In this document: piece after piece, positions 23,427 through 35,190 of the stretch
Layout of the letters: every line of letters starts with the position of its first letter
Position numbering within the stretch: position 1 is the stretch's first letter
DNA from: Sequoia sempervirens
Lineage: Eukaryota > Streptophyta > Pinopsida > Cupressales > Cupressaceae
Reading direction: 5' to 3'
Assembly (NCBI GenBank): GCA_007258455.2
Contig: VDFB02193867.1
Coordinates: forward strand, 532,075,071-532,139,070
Length of the DNA: 64,000 nucleotides
Notes under the pieces: model-generated
What the model saw: only the letters and a program-made list of their open reading frames with translations
What the model was told of the DNA's origin: nothing
Database searches by the model: none
Program-made: the position numbers and the translations under genes

Positions 23427-26400
23427 ATGGAATCAAGTGCAGGACCCTCAGGGGTAGCTGTAGAAAAAGACAAAGGAAAGAAAACAGGCAGAGCTCCTCA
23501 TGGAAAAGAGGACAAGGATCAAATGAAATACCATTTCCAAGGGGAGCCGTTGCACTCAAAGGTCATTACAGAATGGAAGGAGATTACAGATACCAATATT
23601 AGGCACATCGATATTGATGAATTTAAATAGAGGGTCAAAATAAGCCCTAAGACCAAAAATGGCAGATTGATCAAAGGTAGCGAAATTGCCAAGGCTGTGA
23701 GCTTTCCTCCATCTCTTGTCGCCCCTGAGCTAGTAATGGCTTGTAGGGAAGCATACCAGCCAGAAACCAAAACCATAGTGGACAAAGATGGGAACATTCT
23801 AGCTCATATGTCAAGAGAAGCAATAACAAAGACCTTCCACATCCCTACCTTTGGGGAGATGGAACTACCAACCATGGAGGAATGCAAGGAAATGTGGGAT
23901 CAGGACCCAACTAGATGTAAGAAACTAATAAATCAGTATTGGTTCAAAGAGAAGTGAGGCAGCGCTGCTAAGGTTCCCCAGGAGCTCTTATGCAGTGATT
24001 TCTATGAAGATTATCATGACCTAGTGACTCTGCTAAGCAAAGTGATACACCTTCCTACCACTATGTACTTCAAGGAATGGATGGTTTACTTTGTTGAGAA
24101 AATTCTTCGTGGAAAGAAGGATGATACCATGCAGAACACATTCTACTGGGGAGGGATAATAAGCGATTGCTTCCACCAGTAGTTCATGAATGTAAAAAAG
24201 ACCTCCAAGTTCTATATGACGTCCTATTTGGTCTATTCTTTGGCCTAACAAAGGCAGTATAGTGGAATGTTTAGGGCTCTAGATGAAGAATCCGGTTGGG
24301 AATTGAAAGTTTATGATAGATACCCTCAGTTGCAGTTCATAAACTTCAAGAGGGATTATTGGAGGGTGAATGGCACTTTCATAGGTTATATTATCAGGTT
24401 GCTTGGAGGTGATTTTGAAAGGCGGGTCTCCCACAGTGCTCGGGCATTCCTCAAACAATACACCTTTCTATTCATTTAGTACCCCAAATTCACATACATT
24501 CACGCCCAAGGCTACATAAAAAGGCTAAACAAGCTACCCCGGTATCCTAATGACCGGATTATATTGTTAAAACTCTCTCGATAGTTGCGACATGTACATA
24601 CTCTCCTCAATAGCAGACATTTGGTGGGGATCCCTTATCCCATTTCTTTTGGCCAAGGGATGTACAAGCTGCAAACTTCTCAACATGCTGGAAATTCAGA
24701 GGAGCTGGCTAAGTATCATTTCTAGCTTCATACCACCCATCCACAAATGGACCCTTATGGGCATATAAGGAAAGCACTTGGACCCGACTACGCCCATCTG
24801 CATCATGTTGAATATTTCTAGGAAAATTTCCAAGATGATAAGGAGGTGCGCATGAGACATTACATGCAAATGATAGCCTACTTTGTGAAAAGGGTCAACT
24901 TGTTTCTGATACCCAATCAGGTTGAAGAAGATGAAAGCACAATTATGGATCCTAGGTACAATGCAGTTGCTAACTTGCCACTACTAGCAATAGACTGGGA
25001 TGAGCAAGAGTTTTATGACCTCGATATCATAACCAAACTAATCGAAGCTTGTACAAGAGAATGGGTCAATAGGAAAGTTTCTCGGTTAAAGCAACAAGGG
25101 GTCATCCTGATCTATCAAGGGCTTGAAAGTGAGCCTAGTGCAATAGATGATGGAGTTGCTACAACAACAAGAGAAACATCCAAGTCTTCTCCACTCACTC
25201 GCTCCAGGAAAAGAAAAGAGACTGAGGGAGCAACAACTTAACCCAAAGGTGTATGCCAGGAAGGTTACGGAAGGTGAACCTTCCAAGAAACATAAAAGGT
25301 CAAGTAGTACTACTACAGTGCCTATTATTCAGGAGGACCCACTCCATGAAGGAGAAAAAATGGAAGCAGATCAGCCCAAGTCTCCACCAACTGCCTCCGT
25401 CACTACTGCTCCTCTGCCATTGTCTCAAGCTATGGTGGCTACCTCCCTGCCTATGGTGGACATTTTGTTCCACCTTGCCTCTTCTTCACCAACTAGGCTA
25501 GTCATGGTGGTTGATTATTCTTATGCCACCACCTCTCCACTCTCCTCTACCTCCATGTCTCCAACCACATTGCTCTTGCTAGCAATAACAATGATTTCAA
25601 TACCAACACTCTCACTTCTGAAGGCTTTTTCCCAGCACATGGTAACTGATCCCTCATATATTTCTGAAGTATTACTCAATCTAGCTATCTAGGTTGCCCT
25701 GGCGTAAGTCCTCACCAATGCTCTAAATTCAAAGTCTCTAACTAAACCCCCAGAGATGAAGGCCATGATGGCAATATCAGAAGAATGGGAAAGGCAAGAG
25801 ATGGAAGCAACAAAGAATCGAAGGAGGAAGTGGACGAATATCACAAGCACCTAGAGTACTAACACTTGCAAATTGATAAAGTAGTCCATGAAGGAGAAGA
25901 AACTAGATCCTATGAAGGTGGGGAAGAAGAAGAAGATGGCAGTGCCAAATTCGTTGTGTAGAATTTTGATCCTGACTTTGAGGAAGAGCTGGCCCGACAA
26001 CTAAAGGATGTCAGAGAAGAAATAGAAAGGCCACCTTCTAGAGAAAGATGATGAGGAGATGTCTCTCTCCAAAGGGTAGAAAGAATAGGAGAGAAAAGAA
26101 CATGCAGATATACCACGTCTATGCACGGAGAAGGAAGATAAGCCTGAGGAAGAGGTTGAAACCTACAGGAATCCGCAACAGGAGGAGCACACGCATGAAG
26201 ATAAACGTTATGAAGAAAATGAAGAAGAAAAAGAAGAGGCTGAGAGGGAAGAAAGTCCCAAAGAACGCTTGCCCACGAAGTCCCTAATCAAGTGCCTAAT
26301 ATTCACCCGAGACTCTAATGAAGAAGAGGGAGAAGACACTAGAGTGGAGAAGGAAACCTCCAAGGACAAGGAAGTTGAATTCTGAAGGAATGAAGAAGAG

Positions 26401-27499
26401 GGTGGATTTGAGTCACCCAAAGGAAAGACTCAAATGCCTGAATGGCTAGAAAAGCAGCTTGAGAAGAAGGCTCCCGCCCTGAGTGATCCAAGAGCAAGAT
26501 TGGAGGCTATCTTAGCCCGAGCACAAATCAATACCAAGAAGGAGAAGAAGCCCAAGGTCAAATCCAAGGTGACGATGGACACTTCTGGATCCTGAACTGT
26601 GCAAGTAGCAATGCCAGTGGTTCACGAAGAGGGGGTGAGCTATAATGTTTCCATGAGTGGTTGATCTAACAACCTACATCTAGCAGTGGTCGTCAATAGA
26701 GGAAACGCCTACCATGTATCTGGCCCCACCACAGTTGTTGTCAAAGGAGCAAATAGACAAGCTCAAAAAGAGGAAGAGCTTAGATAAGACCACAGAGAGT
26801 TGGTTCTAGCAGGTCTTATACATTGGGAACATGGGCATTAGTCATGCTATAAGGACAAAAAACAAGTTCTTAGATCTACAAAGTACTCTTGAAAGCACAA
26901 GGAAACTTTGAACCGACTTCCCAAGAAGATACGACTCCACCTACTCGAAGATTGAGGCTATTCTCAAACTACCAAGCACGACTTGGGAGAATGAGCTTGT
27001 ATTTAAGAAGGATGACCACTGGCTGGTGGATGTATGGAAGCATGACTTCCTAAACCGAAAGGAAAATTTGGAGCAGGTGCTCGAAAAAGTGGATCCAGAC
27101 ATTGAGTGGGCTAAAGAAATCAAAGCCGATTGCATCTGGTACTTGAAACTAATGACAGGATATGATATGCCTGTCTTACAGAAGGACCCAGAGAAGATAA
27201 AGCCCCACTTCCATATGAAGATTGAGGAGAGGATGTCAGATGAGATTACCACTAATTTCATGAGCTTTGCTACCCGAGCCTTCACCCAGTCAGAGCTATT
27301 TTGAGACCACACTGCTAAGTATGATGAAGATTGGGAAAAGCTCATTGAACAATCCAAAGAATGGAGTTATCAAGTGTTGCGATTCGAAATCATAGACATT
27401 TATAAGCTCCAACTGCTAATTCTGAAGTTCATGGAGTATGATGCTTTGAAGAAACAAGAGGGAAACCCTATTATTGATGATGAACTCCTCAAGGAATAA
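23427..27499 (+). pseudogene. U3 reading frame of unknown function, copy B
   Basis: The start Met at 23427 (MESSAGPSG) is preceded by TTTGTTTGCAAG, aligning with the splice-acceptor-like TTTTGCAG before the start in copy C. One frame is readable from 23427 to about 25240 despite stops at 23628, 23955, 24477 and others. Blocks shared with copy C are CPEL/APELVMACREAY-like, KFTYIHAQGY, KLPRYPNDRIILLKLSR and VEEDESTIMDPRYN. A Glu/Lys-rich middle (25700-26450) follows, then a different frame carries a Trp/Asp-rich C-terminal part (WKHDFLNRKENLEQVLEKVD, FMSFATRAFTQSELF) to about 27499. No domain is recognised. The full protein would be roughly 1,300 residues. It may be an accessory element protein. 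Confidence 0.7.
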
Positions 27500-27687
27500 C
27501 TGCAGCAAAGAGCAATCAATAAAAGACAAAATGCTACAGTGCTACCACTAGAAGACGAAATAGGGATAAGGACAAGAATGTATTTTAAAATGTAAAATAT
27601 TGTGGGGTAGGTGGAACCCTATTTTTTAATGAATCTTGACCACACAATGCAAATTAATCTTGGCCATTCATTCTACTTTTTGAACAC

Positions 27688-27695
27688 TATAAATA
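27688..27695 (+). promoter_or_regulatory. T1 3' LTR TATA box
   Basis: CTATAAATAGGGGGCCTCCT, a strong plant TATA context, sits 190 bp downstream of the end of the U3 reading frame and about 890 bp before the LTR end. The copy-A counterpart is at 12349. It fixes the transcription direction as plus and places the reading frame in U3. Confidence 0.75.
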
Positions 27696-28583
27696 GGGGG
27701 CCTCCTCTCATTTTCAAGAGAGAGTTGAGTTGTTGTAATGACATGCTGTAGAAATTTTAATAGAAATACATTGGCTTTGGTGCATTTCTAAGTTTCTCTA
27801 CATGTTTCATGATTCATCTCCCATAGTTAAATATTTTAGTTAGATTTGCTTTGTTGTTTTAGTTAGTTTCAGATTGCTTTAGTGGATTTGGTAATGTTGT
27901 TCTGTGGTTAGGAATTTTTTTGCTGTGTAGATGCCTTCCTAGTCCATACTCTTTGTTGTTTGTTGTTGGTAAATGGTTGTGTAAAGTTAGTCTAGACTTA
28001 AATTCAAAGCTGCTCCACACTTTTATCTTTGTTCATGCATGCATATGGTGAATGAATGGTGAAATATCTCTAGGCCTTAGAAGATAGCACAAGTTTCATG
28101 AGACTATGAATTTTCTAGTTAAGTGAAATTTTGTTTGAAGGAAGTTGTCCATAGCAGAAACTCCATGATCACTGTTCATAGTTAGTTGCAGATCCAGGAA
28201 ACTCTCCTCTTCCCTGCCCTTTTTCTTTTTTTTTAGAAATATCCTATGCTAAGGTTCATTGCACATTGTAAAGCCAAAACTTAAGAAAAACATTGGAGTT
28301 CCATATTAATGTTTGAACCTGCAGCAAAGTGCATATCAACTTCCATCCCAAGGAACTTCCATTCCTAAGATTTACTTCATCCTATATAGTTTTGTAAGTA
28401 TTTCCTATGATTACCAGTAAAATCACATCAAACTTCAATTGAGGAATTCCATACAAGTCATGACCTGACACCCGAGAGACTTTGGGGTGATTTTCAACAA
28501 CTTGTTGGAGATTTTCTTTCAAGAGAGGTAGTGCACCTATGCACTACCTGTGCTGAGAAAGTGTGCAAAACACCGCATCAACG

Positions 28584-28588
28584 CCTTT
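28584..28588. repeat. Target-site duplication CCTTT, right
   Basis: Matches 9367-9371. The following TTAAATTACAACATATGGATG resumes the E1 LTR. Confidence 0.8.
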
Positions 28589-29475
28589 TAAATTACAACA
28601 TATGGATGCAAGATGAAAGTGATTTTAACAACATAAGTTTTCTCTTAAAAGATGGATCCCTATTGAATAGATGCAAGCTCTATTTATAGAATAAGCAAGA
28701 AAAAACTAATGGCCAAGATCAGAAGGATCAATCAATAGTCAGAATGGAAGGAAGATGGAGGCATGGATCATGGATTCACATCAAGGGTTGAGGATGGAAG
28801 ATGATTTTTAATCAAGGGATTACATTCATCCAAACAAACACACTTTCCAAACTTGCACAAGAAGCTTTGTTGAAAGTTTGTTACAACAAGGAATATTCCC
28901 TTTTTCAAATGAGTGAAAAAAGAGAATATTCTCAAAGAATATTCTCATTGGTGAGGGAAATTAGATATTTAGTTAATTAAAACCAAATTTAATTGTGCAA
29001 AGGAGAAGGAATATTCCATGATAATATTCTCTTTTTGGAGCAATGTGCAAAGGAGGAATATTCCCTTGCAAGTGGGAGGATTAGATTTAAATAGTAATTT
29101 GATAATTAAATAAAGTTTCAATTTTGCAAATTAGGGGAATTAGGATATTCATTAAATAATTAATTAATTTATTGAAAAGGGGAAGTGATGATATTTAATT
29201 AAATAACTTAGGGTTATTTAATTAAATAAGAGGACTTAAGGATTAGATTATATAATTTGATTTATCTAATTTAATAGGACGAAATGTTAGTGCAAAAGGG
29301 GGGGAATTAACCTAATTAGATTAATTAGATCAATAGATGAATTTTTTTTAATTAATTAAATAGATAGGCTAATTTAATCAATTAAGCGAAAAGAGGATGG
29401 GTTTTAAGATGAAACGATGTTTATATATCAGATTTGAGTGCATGATATCATTCAGGACATTTTTAAGTGTCTACA
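28589..29475 (-). mobile_element. E1 part 2: upstream half of its 5' LTR
   Basis: It continues the E1 LTR interrupted at 9371. Landmarks aligning with the E2 LTRs are the minus-strand TATA box (28681-28689, reading CTATAAATA), the Asn/Lys AT-rich TTAATTAAAT tracts and the end AAGTGTCTACA, where both E2 LTRs end CATGTCTACA. With 8150-9371 this gives an LTR of about 2.1 kb, the same as the E2 3' LTR. It contains the promoter and U3. Confidence 0.65.
28681..28689 (-). promoter_or_regulatory. E1 LTR TATA box (minus strand)
   Basis: The plus strand reads TATTTATAG, so the minus strand reads CTATAAATA. Equivalent minus-strand sites occur at 41312-41320 and 50505-50514 in the E2 LTRs. T1 inserted about 100 bp downstream of it. 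Confidence 0.6.
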
Positions 29476-30444
29476 AAAACTAATCAATATATATATATAT
29501 ATTCTTGATTCTGAGCTCTAAAAAATGGTATTTTAGTTTTTTCGAAAAAATTACTCTAATTGAAGAAATATCATGTTCCAATGGAAATATTCAAAAATTT
29601 CTTAAAAAATATGAGGTGACTACCAACAAGGATGCCACATAGATAGTTTTGGGTGAAAGGATTTTGATTGAAAACCTTTCGCTCGAAACCCTTTCAATTG
29701 AAAAATTACATATAAACCGAGCCTCATTTTAAAGAGACAAAGGAAAAAATTCAATTTTTTTAGTTTTGGGTGAAAGGGTTTCACTCAAAACTCTATGTAC
29801 CACATATAGGCCATTTAGTTTCAGGTGAAATTGTTTGAACCGAAACTATTTAAGTCAAAAATATTTCACTTAAAACTATTTAGTTGGTCGAATGTGTGAC
29901 ACAAGTATGTTCTTTTACCCTTTCATCTTCTGTAATGTGGCTTAGAACATTGGTTTGGATTATGACAACTTTTGACATTGACATGAAGACACTTGGGAAT
30001 TCTATAGATAAATCATGCATCATATTTCTTCCCTCCTACTCCTTCAAGCAACGGGAAGACATCCTGCATACCATATTGGTTATATTTCTTCCTAAGGTTA
30101 GGAGTGTTGTTCAACGATGTTTGATAATATTTAGCATTTAGTGTTGAGCATCTACCATCGTCGTAGGAGACTCAAAATTATAGCCCGAGTTGCATGATCT
30201 ATCTTCTTCTTTCTTATAGGGGGTATTTTTTCTCACATGGGGTTTATCCTCATTCTTCATTTAGAGAATTTTGTTTTCATCTCTCTTTTAGGGGGGAGCT
30301 TTGTCACACTAGGTTTTATCCTTTTCTTTGTTTGTGAGATATTGCATTTGTACATGGGTACCTAACATGGCCTCATAACTAGATCCATCCTTGCATCTTT
30401 ATATTATTTGAATAATAATCAACATCACCCTAAGTTGCATTTAA
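29476..30444. other. No gene; short repeated GGTGAAA motifs
   Basis: An (AT) tract lies at about 29487-29504. Between 29640 and 29885 the block TAGTTTTGGGTGAAAGG occurs twice (near 29646 and 29760), with looser copies nearby and partial inverted counterparts (CTTTCGCTCGAAACCC). This could be a small non-autonomous transposon relic, but no ends could be fixed. The frame at 29884-30141 shows no recognised domain. Confidence 0.4.
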
Positions 30445-31100
30445 GGAGGGTGTTTGGTGTAAATAGGGGTTTTACCTAACTGTAGTTCATTATTGGATCC
30501 TATTTATATGTTAAGTTTACTTAGGTCCTAGGGAATATGTCTAGAAGTTTGTTATTTTTCATTAGATATTATCTTATATTTTGTCATTTAATGATTGAGT
30601 CTTAATTCATTTAATATTAATTGTCTCATGGCATAGGATTAAGGCACTTGTCATGATCTTGTTTAATCCTATGTGTCACCTTGGCTATATAACTAGGTGG
30701 CCTTATAGTAAAGTCATATAATCATAATCTATCATTTACATCCTTTAATAGACTAGCATTATTCTCTCGTTGTTGATCTCTCTCGTGCTTCCATGATGTT
30801 CCTAGATCTTGGATGGCTATAATCTTCAGCTAAATCTTGCACTGTGTAGAGTATTTTATACCAAATCTTACATTATTATACACATGTTTTTTGTTTACAA
30901 TTCTCTCAACTATGTTCCTCACTCCCTCTTTCTGTTTTTCTTGTAAGATCCCTTGTTTAATTATTTTTCATTGAGTTATTTGGTGTTGTGTCAAGAAAAT
31001 TATGTTGTGTTACATGTCTTGTAAGCATGGGATTTGTATTGTGTTGATGCAACCACCTACTCACCATAGACACCTCCTCAAGCTTGGGGGTGGAAAGCCT
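30445..31100 (+). repeat. Possible copia-type LTR fragment
   Basis: AAGGAGGGTGTTTGGTGTAA at about 30440 resembles a copia polypurine tract running into a TG LTR start. CTATATAACTAGG near 30685 could be its TATA. The right end is not defined, and no flanking pol was found. Call it a solo LTR or fragment with low certainty. Confidence 0.3.
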
Positions 31101-31866
31101 TATTATTCTAAGGTTCCAATAGGTGAGATTCTATTATTCTTCTTCTTCTTACTTACGAATGATGACTAGTAAAAGTAAACAAAAAATATAGATCACTCCT
31201 TATCACATAATATTATTTTGATTTTCTATGAAAAATAATAAAGATAAAGAAAAGAGTGAAAAGGTGATATGTAAGAAATATATTTGATTATGTTACTATC
31301 TCTAAGAAAATATTCCTATAGCTATTTTAGAAAAGATAAGTACAACTAAAAAAAAATCATTAATTAAAATGGAAAACAAATGAGTTGAATTGCATTACAT
31401 TTTATTCTAATTGTTTTCTTAATTATTATTTTTTATAAAACTCCCTATTATTAAGTTGCCTCTACCCAAACATGTTTCTTAAAATTTTCCTTGTTTCAAC
31501 TCATTAACAAGGACTGGTTGGATAATGTGGATTCATTTAAGAAGTGGGCATATTCTTATGACCGGTATAATGGACCTAGTGAACACAAATTCTTAAATCT
31601 CCAATTATCATGAAAATGAGGAAACAAATTTAGTACAACAATAACTCACTTCGATCAGCCTAATGGGTAACATCTTCTCCACTATGATGGGAACACAACC
31701 TTGCAAGGGTCACAATCCATATACAAGGAGTTCATCCTTCTTTTAACATAAAAAAAGGGCTCAAAACCTTGTAAGTTTTGGGTTTACCAAGGTATATATT
31801 AAAAGATAAATGTATTTCTAAAATGAGTAAAAAAAAATTAATGTTGTTTTTCAAGTTACAGTAACC

Positions 31867-32208
31867 ATGGAGATATTTATGGTGAAATTTATGAAGGTGA
31901 TTGGTGATGGCACAATGATTGTTAACAAATTAGAGGTGAAATATGGGCATACTTGGCACTATAACTAGAAAGATTCAAAAACCTTCTAGAGGGTGTTGAG
32001 AGAATTCCAAAGAGTCTTCAATGAGGTGGCAAATGGGAATACATAAAGGCCAAGGGAAGTTAGACATGCCAAACTATATGTGAATGAAGGAAACAATCTG
32101 ACTATTGAAGAAGTAAGGTCAAATGAACAACTATATGTAATTGCAAGCCCTAGATGGGAAGATATGGATGACTACAACCAAAGCTGCAAAGGTCAAATCT
32201 TCCTATAA
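31867..32208 (+). pseudogene. Unrecognised coding remnant
   Basis: The frame from Met 31867 reads MEIFMVKFMKVIGDGTM, then after two stops LREFQRVFNEVANGN, HAKLYVNEGNNLTIEEVRSN and LYVIASPRWEDMDDYNQS to the stop at 32206-32208. The amino-acid pattern looks like real, decayed coding sequence. A TTTTCAAGTTACAG acceptor-like site lies just upstream (31847-31860). I do not recognise the family; a transposon protein is most likely given the setting. Confidence 0.35.
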
Positions 32209-32270
32209 TTTACTTCAAACTAATCCACCTTGCTATTTTCCTACTATGTTCACTTTGCAATCATATTATA

Positions 32271-32444
32271 GATAGTATTCTCTACAACCATATCTCCTAC
32301 ACGCATATATGTTACAAATTTTGTACAATCAAGTCATCGATAGGCATATGTTTGATAGATAGTATTCTCTACATCCATATCTCCTACAAGAACATATTAC
32401 AAATTTTGTACAACCATATTATCTACAGGTATATGTTACAATTT
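32271..32444. repeat. 87-bp tandem duplication
   Basis: GATAGTATTCTCTACA-CCATATCTCCTACA starts at 32271 and again at 32358, followed each time by TTACAAATTTTGTACAA. Two units with point differences. Confidence 0.7.
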
Positions 32445-34389
32445 TGTATAGGCATATATCTATCTTGAGACATGGAAAGATTTGATGTTTATGTGTAGTA
32501 ATACTTATAGGTCCTCATAAAACAACATGATATATTTTATATCCATCATACTAGAACCTGATAATAAGGCAACTAATGTACTCCTTTTTTTGATAAACTA
32601 TTACTAATACAATAAAAAACATAGTGACCACTAGGGCTCGACCTAATCCAATCATGGACTATTTTTCTTTAGAGCAAAGAACTCATAGATTACTCATCTT
32701 CAAAACTCCAACACATGATGGAAGGGTAAGGATATGAGTAAATAAATCAAATAAAAAGAGTGAATAAATTATTGATAGCCACCATTAATCGGGTTAACCT
32801 ATACAAGTAAGAAAGTGCTTCGAGACACGAAATAGTTTTGTAAACTTGTAAGTGGGATATCCATAAAAAAACACAAGATAAAATAAAGTGTTATGGGTCA
32901 TAGAACTATCATGAAAAGAGAACAGTGATGCAGTCTCTTTGCCTCTTCATTGTGATATTTATATTAGGGACATTAAAGTTAGGAATCCTAAATTTTCCTT
33001 ACTAGGTGTGTTATCACTCCCTATGGTGCAATAAAATAAATTCACCCTAGCAAGATGTGAGGGACTTTATGTAGAAGATGAGGAATTCTTTGAAAACCTT
33101 GTGCTTCTACACTAACTCACAGCCAAGAAACATGCTGATGGTTTTTTAATTTTTTCTAAAGTAGGTATTGTTTTTTCATTGAACTCATAAGTTTAGTTCA
33201 ATCATATAAATGTGAAATTTTAGCAAAGTTCCTAGCTAAAAATTGGTGGTAAAGAAATTAATTTGGGTCACCATATATGTACGTGTGCATTATTAAGTTT
33301 TATTATGTGTAATTATTTATATATAATAAATTAATAAGTAGCAGTAGTTATAATAAATGTACAATGTTGGATCATTATTTCTCTAGGAATATTATAGAAA
33401 TACATCATTTTCATGCATGTAAATAATTATATAAAATGTACATTTGAATTCTAAGAGAAAAAAAATTGAGTGTTTTATTTTAATTAGATCTTATATTGAG
33501 AAAGAACCCTAATCTTCATAAGCATTAAAATTCTCTATCAAACCCCTTACATGGTTTTAAGAACATTGGAAAAAACTTAATTATATCACCAAATACATTT
33601 AATCTATGAATTAAAATATCTTAAGAAATATTAAGTAGCAAAGGAATAGAATTTATAACTAGCACATTAATTAAGGGAAACCAGAAAGAAAAAAAGGGGA
33701 TTTGAATTAATTTCTCTCTACTAATGTAAAATATTTTGTATTTTGTGCCCAGAGGATAATATGAAAGTGCAATTTAAATCAATCTTCATATTTAAAACTC
33801 CTAAGGATAATATAAATCCTTAGGATAGAAATTCAAGTATGCTCACTTTAAAACTAAAATTCTTCGATTTTCCTAAATTAATAAACAAGAGTAAGATAAA
33901 TCAATTTGGTAATTATTACCTAAAGTGTTTTGAAAATCAAATGGTGTAGAGGCAAGTAATTTTTTGATCTCATTCAAATCAAGGCATGATATATTGTTAG
34001 ATCTAGGGCCTACTTTATGCCTTCTACAATTTGATTGAAGTGATATAAGAGAGAGTATCACCAATATTGGACATAGCATATGAGGATCAAGCTATGGTTG
34101 AGAAGCACACTTCTGAGTCATATGAGAATTAAAAAATTACCCCTTAATTTTGGGAGGTACTTGTAGAGGAGGTTGTGGAATTAGTGTACATTCCCCCTTT
34201 TCCATCTCAAATTTAACTACAACCAAAGGTGGAGACAACTTCAACAGAATATCGAGATACAAGAGATCATATTCGAGAGTTTTTATGACTACAAAGATCC
34301 ACCAATCAGGTGGAGGGAACATATTGGTTACTTAGTCTTGATTGATGTTTTAGGTTGCAATCATATGAGAGTACCCTTAAGGCTATATT
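32445..34389. other. No gene seen
   Basis: AT-rich DNA with only short chance frames on both strands. No terminal repeats or domains were recognised. Confidence 0.45.
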
Positions 34390-35190
34390 TGCAATACACA
34401 TGTTGAGAGGACACAATTCTACCTAGTGTTGATAAGAAGAAAAAACCATCAACTCACATTAGAGACATTATCATGGGATACCTTCTTAGAGCACTTCAAA
34501 GCCTAATACATATATCGAAGCATTTTCATCAAAGGCCTATCAACAAGTTTCATGACTTACAACAAAGAGGCTTCACCATAGCTTAGTATAAGAGTCAATT
34601 TCTAGAGCTTCTCTAGTATGTGGATTACATTCAAGATGAGAAGATACTTCACAACTAATTCATTAGGGGTATAAACCCTAATATTCCAAGCCTTGTTCAT
34701 ATGGTTGACCTAGAGGATCTTAGCGTCAATATAAAAAAGGCCTACATTATAGAGGATATGCACAACAAATCACATGTGTCATGAGAGTGATTTCAAAACC
34801 ACAATCAAGGTCATTGGGATGAAATTTTTTGTAGATCATCCCTTCCCTAAAAGGGAGGATTCAAGCCTTCTATTGGGATATACTAGCCAAATCAATAATC
34901 ATAGCAGACATAAATCCCTAGACCACACTAGGATGCATAGGGAGAGAACCCTAAGAAATGACACATGTATGATCCACATAGGGACCAAAGACCATAGGGT
35001 TAGCATTTGTAACCTCCATGATCACAATATTCTATCAAAGGATGACATAGTAGTTCTAGGAGGCTTGGAGCATCTCAGTTTAGCAGAAAACTGATAGCAT
35101 AGGTGCATATGTGAGGCTCTTGTTATTTATGTGGTGGTGTAGGTCATTTAGCTAGAGATTACCCACAAGGATTTTGAGTAGGAAGACCCC
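34390..35190 (+). pseudogene. Gypsy Gag remnant with mutated zinc knuckle
   Basis: A decayed gag domain: HIRDIIMGYLLRALQSL, FHDLQQRGFTIA, then SQFLELL, YVDYIQDEKILHN and IRGINPNIPSL, separated by stops. Downstream at 35121-35174 the reading CYLCGGVGHLARDYPQGF is a CCHC zinc knuckle whose fourth ligand, Cys, is Tyr. The Gag would have bound element RNA. No matching pol was recognised downstream. The capsid pattern (FTIAxYKSQFLELL) suggests a chromovirus-type or related gypsy element different from T1, E1 and E2. Confidence 0.6.

Larger units (their letters stand above)
9372..28583 (+). mobile_element. T1: Tat-lineage Ty3/gypsy element with giant LTRs
   Basis: The order is 5' LTR (9372-13247), gag, protease, an RNase H, reverse transcriptase, a second RNase H, integrase (13639-20270), then 3' LTR (21190-28583). 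The LTRs start TGTTG and end CAACA; the 3' copy's last base reads G. The element is bounded by CCTTT on both sides. LTR TATA boxes on the plus strand agree with the gag-pol direction. Integrase residues such as SSNYYPQGNGLA and the upstream RNase H with TNNVAEYEALVHG are typical of the Tat group. It is inserted into the LTR of E1 just past that LTR's TATA box. Many stops and frameshifts make it dead. Confidence 0.85.
21190..28583 (+). repeat. T1 3' LTR (copy B, 7.4 kb)
   Basis: It starts TGTTGTGCCC and ends CAACG (CAACA with the last A changed to G). It is immediately followed by CCTTT, matching the left target duplication. Parts: noncoding U3 (21190-23426), an unrecognised reading frame (23427-27499), a TATA box (27688), R with an AATAGAAATA poly-A-like signal near 27760, and U5. 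It is the least deleted LTR of the family in the window; copy A lacks 3.5 kb relative to it. Its own flanks (CCATT and CCTTT) differ by one base, so an independent insertion is not fully excluded. Confidence 0.8.

Noticed and set aside
9372..28583. Copies A and B as two independent complete elements that happen to flank a gypsy gag-pol
   Set aside because: The outer CCTTT duplication is exact, the internal region fills the space between them, and the TATA direction fits. B's own flanks (CCATT/CCTTT) differ by one base, so this remains the main alternative rather than impossible.
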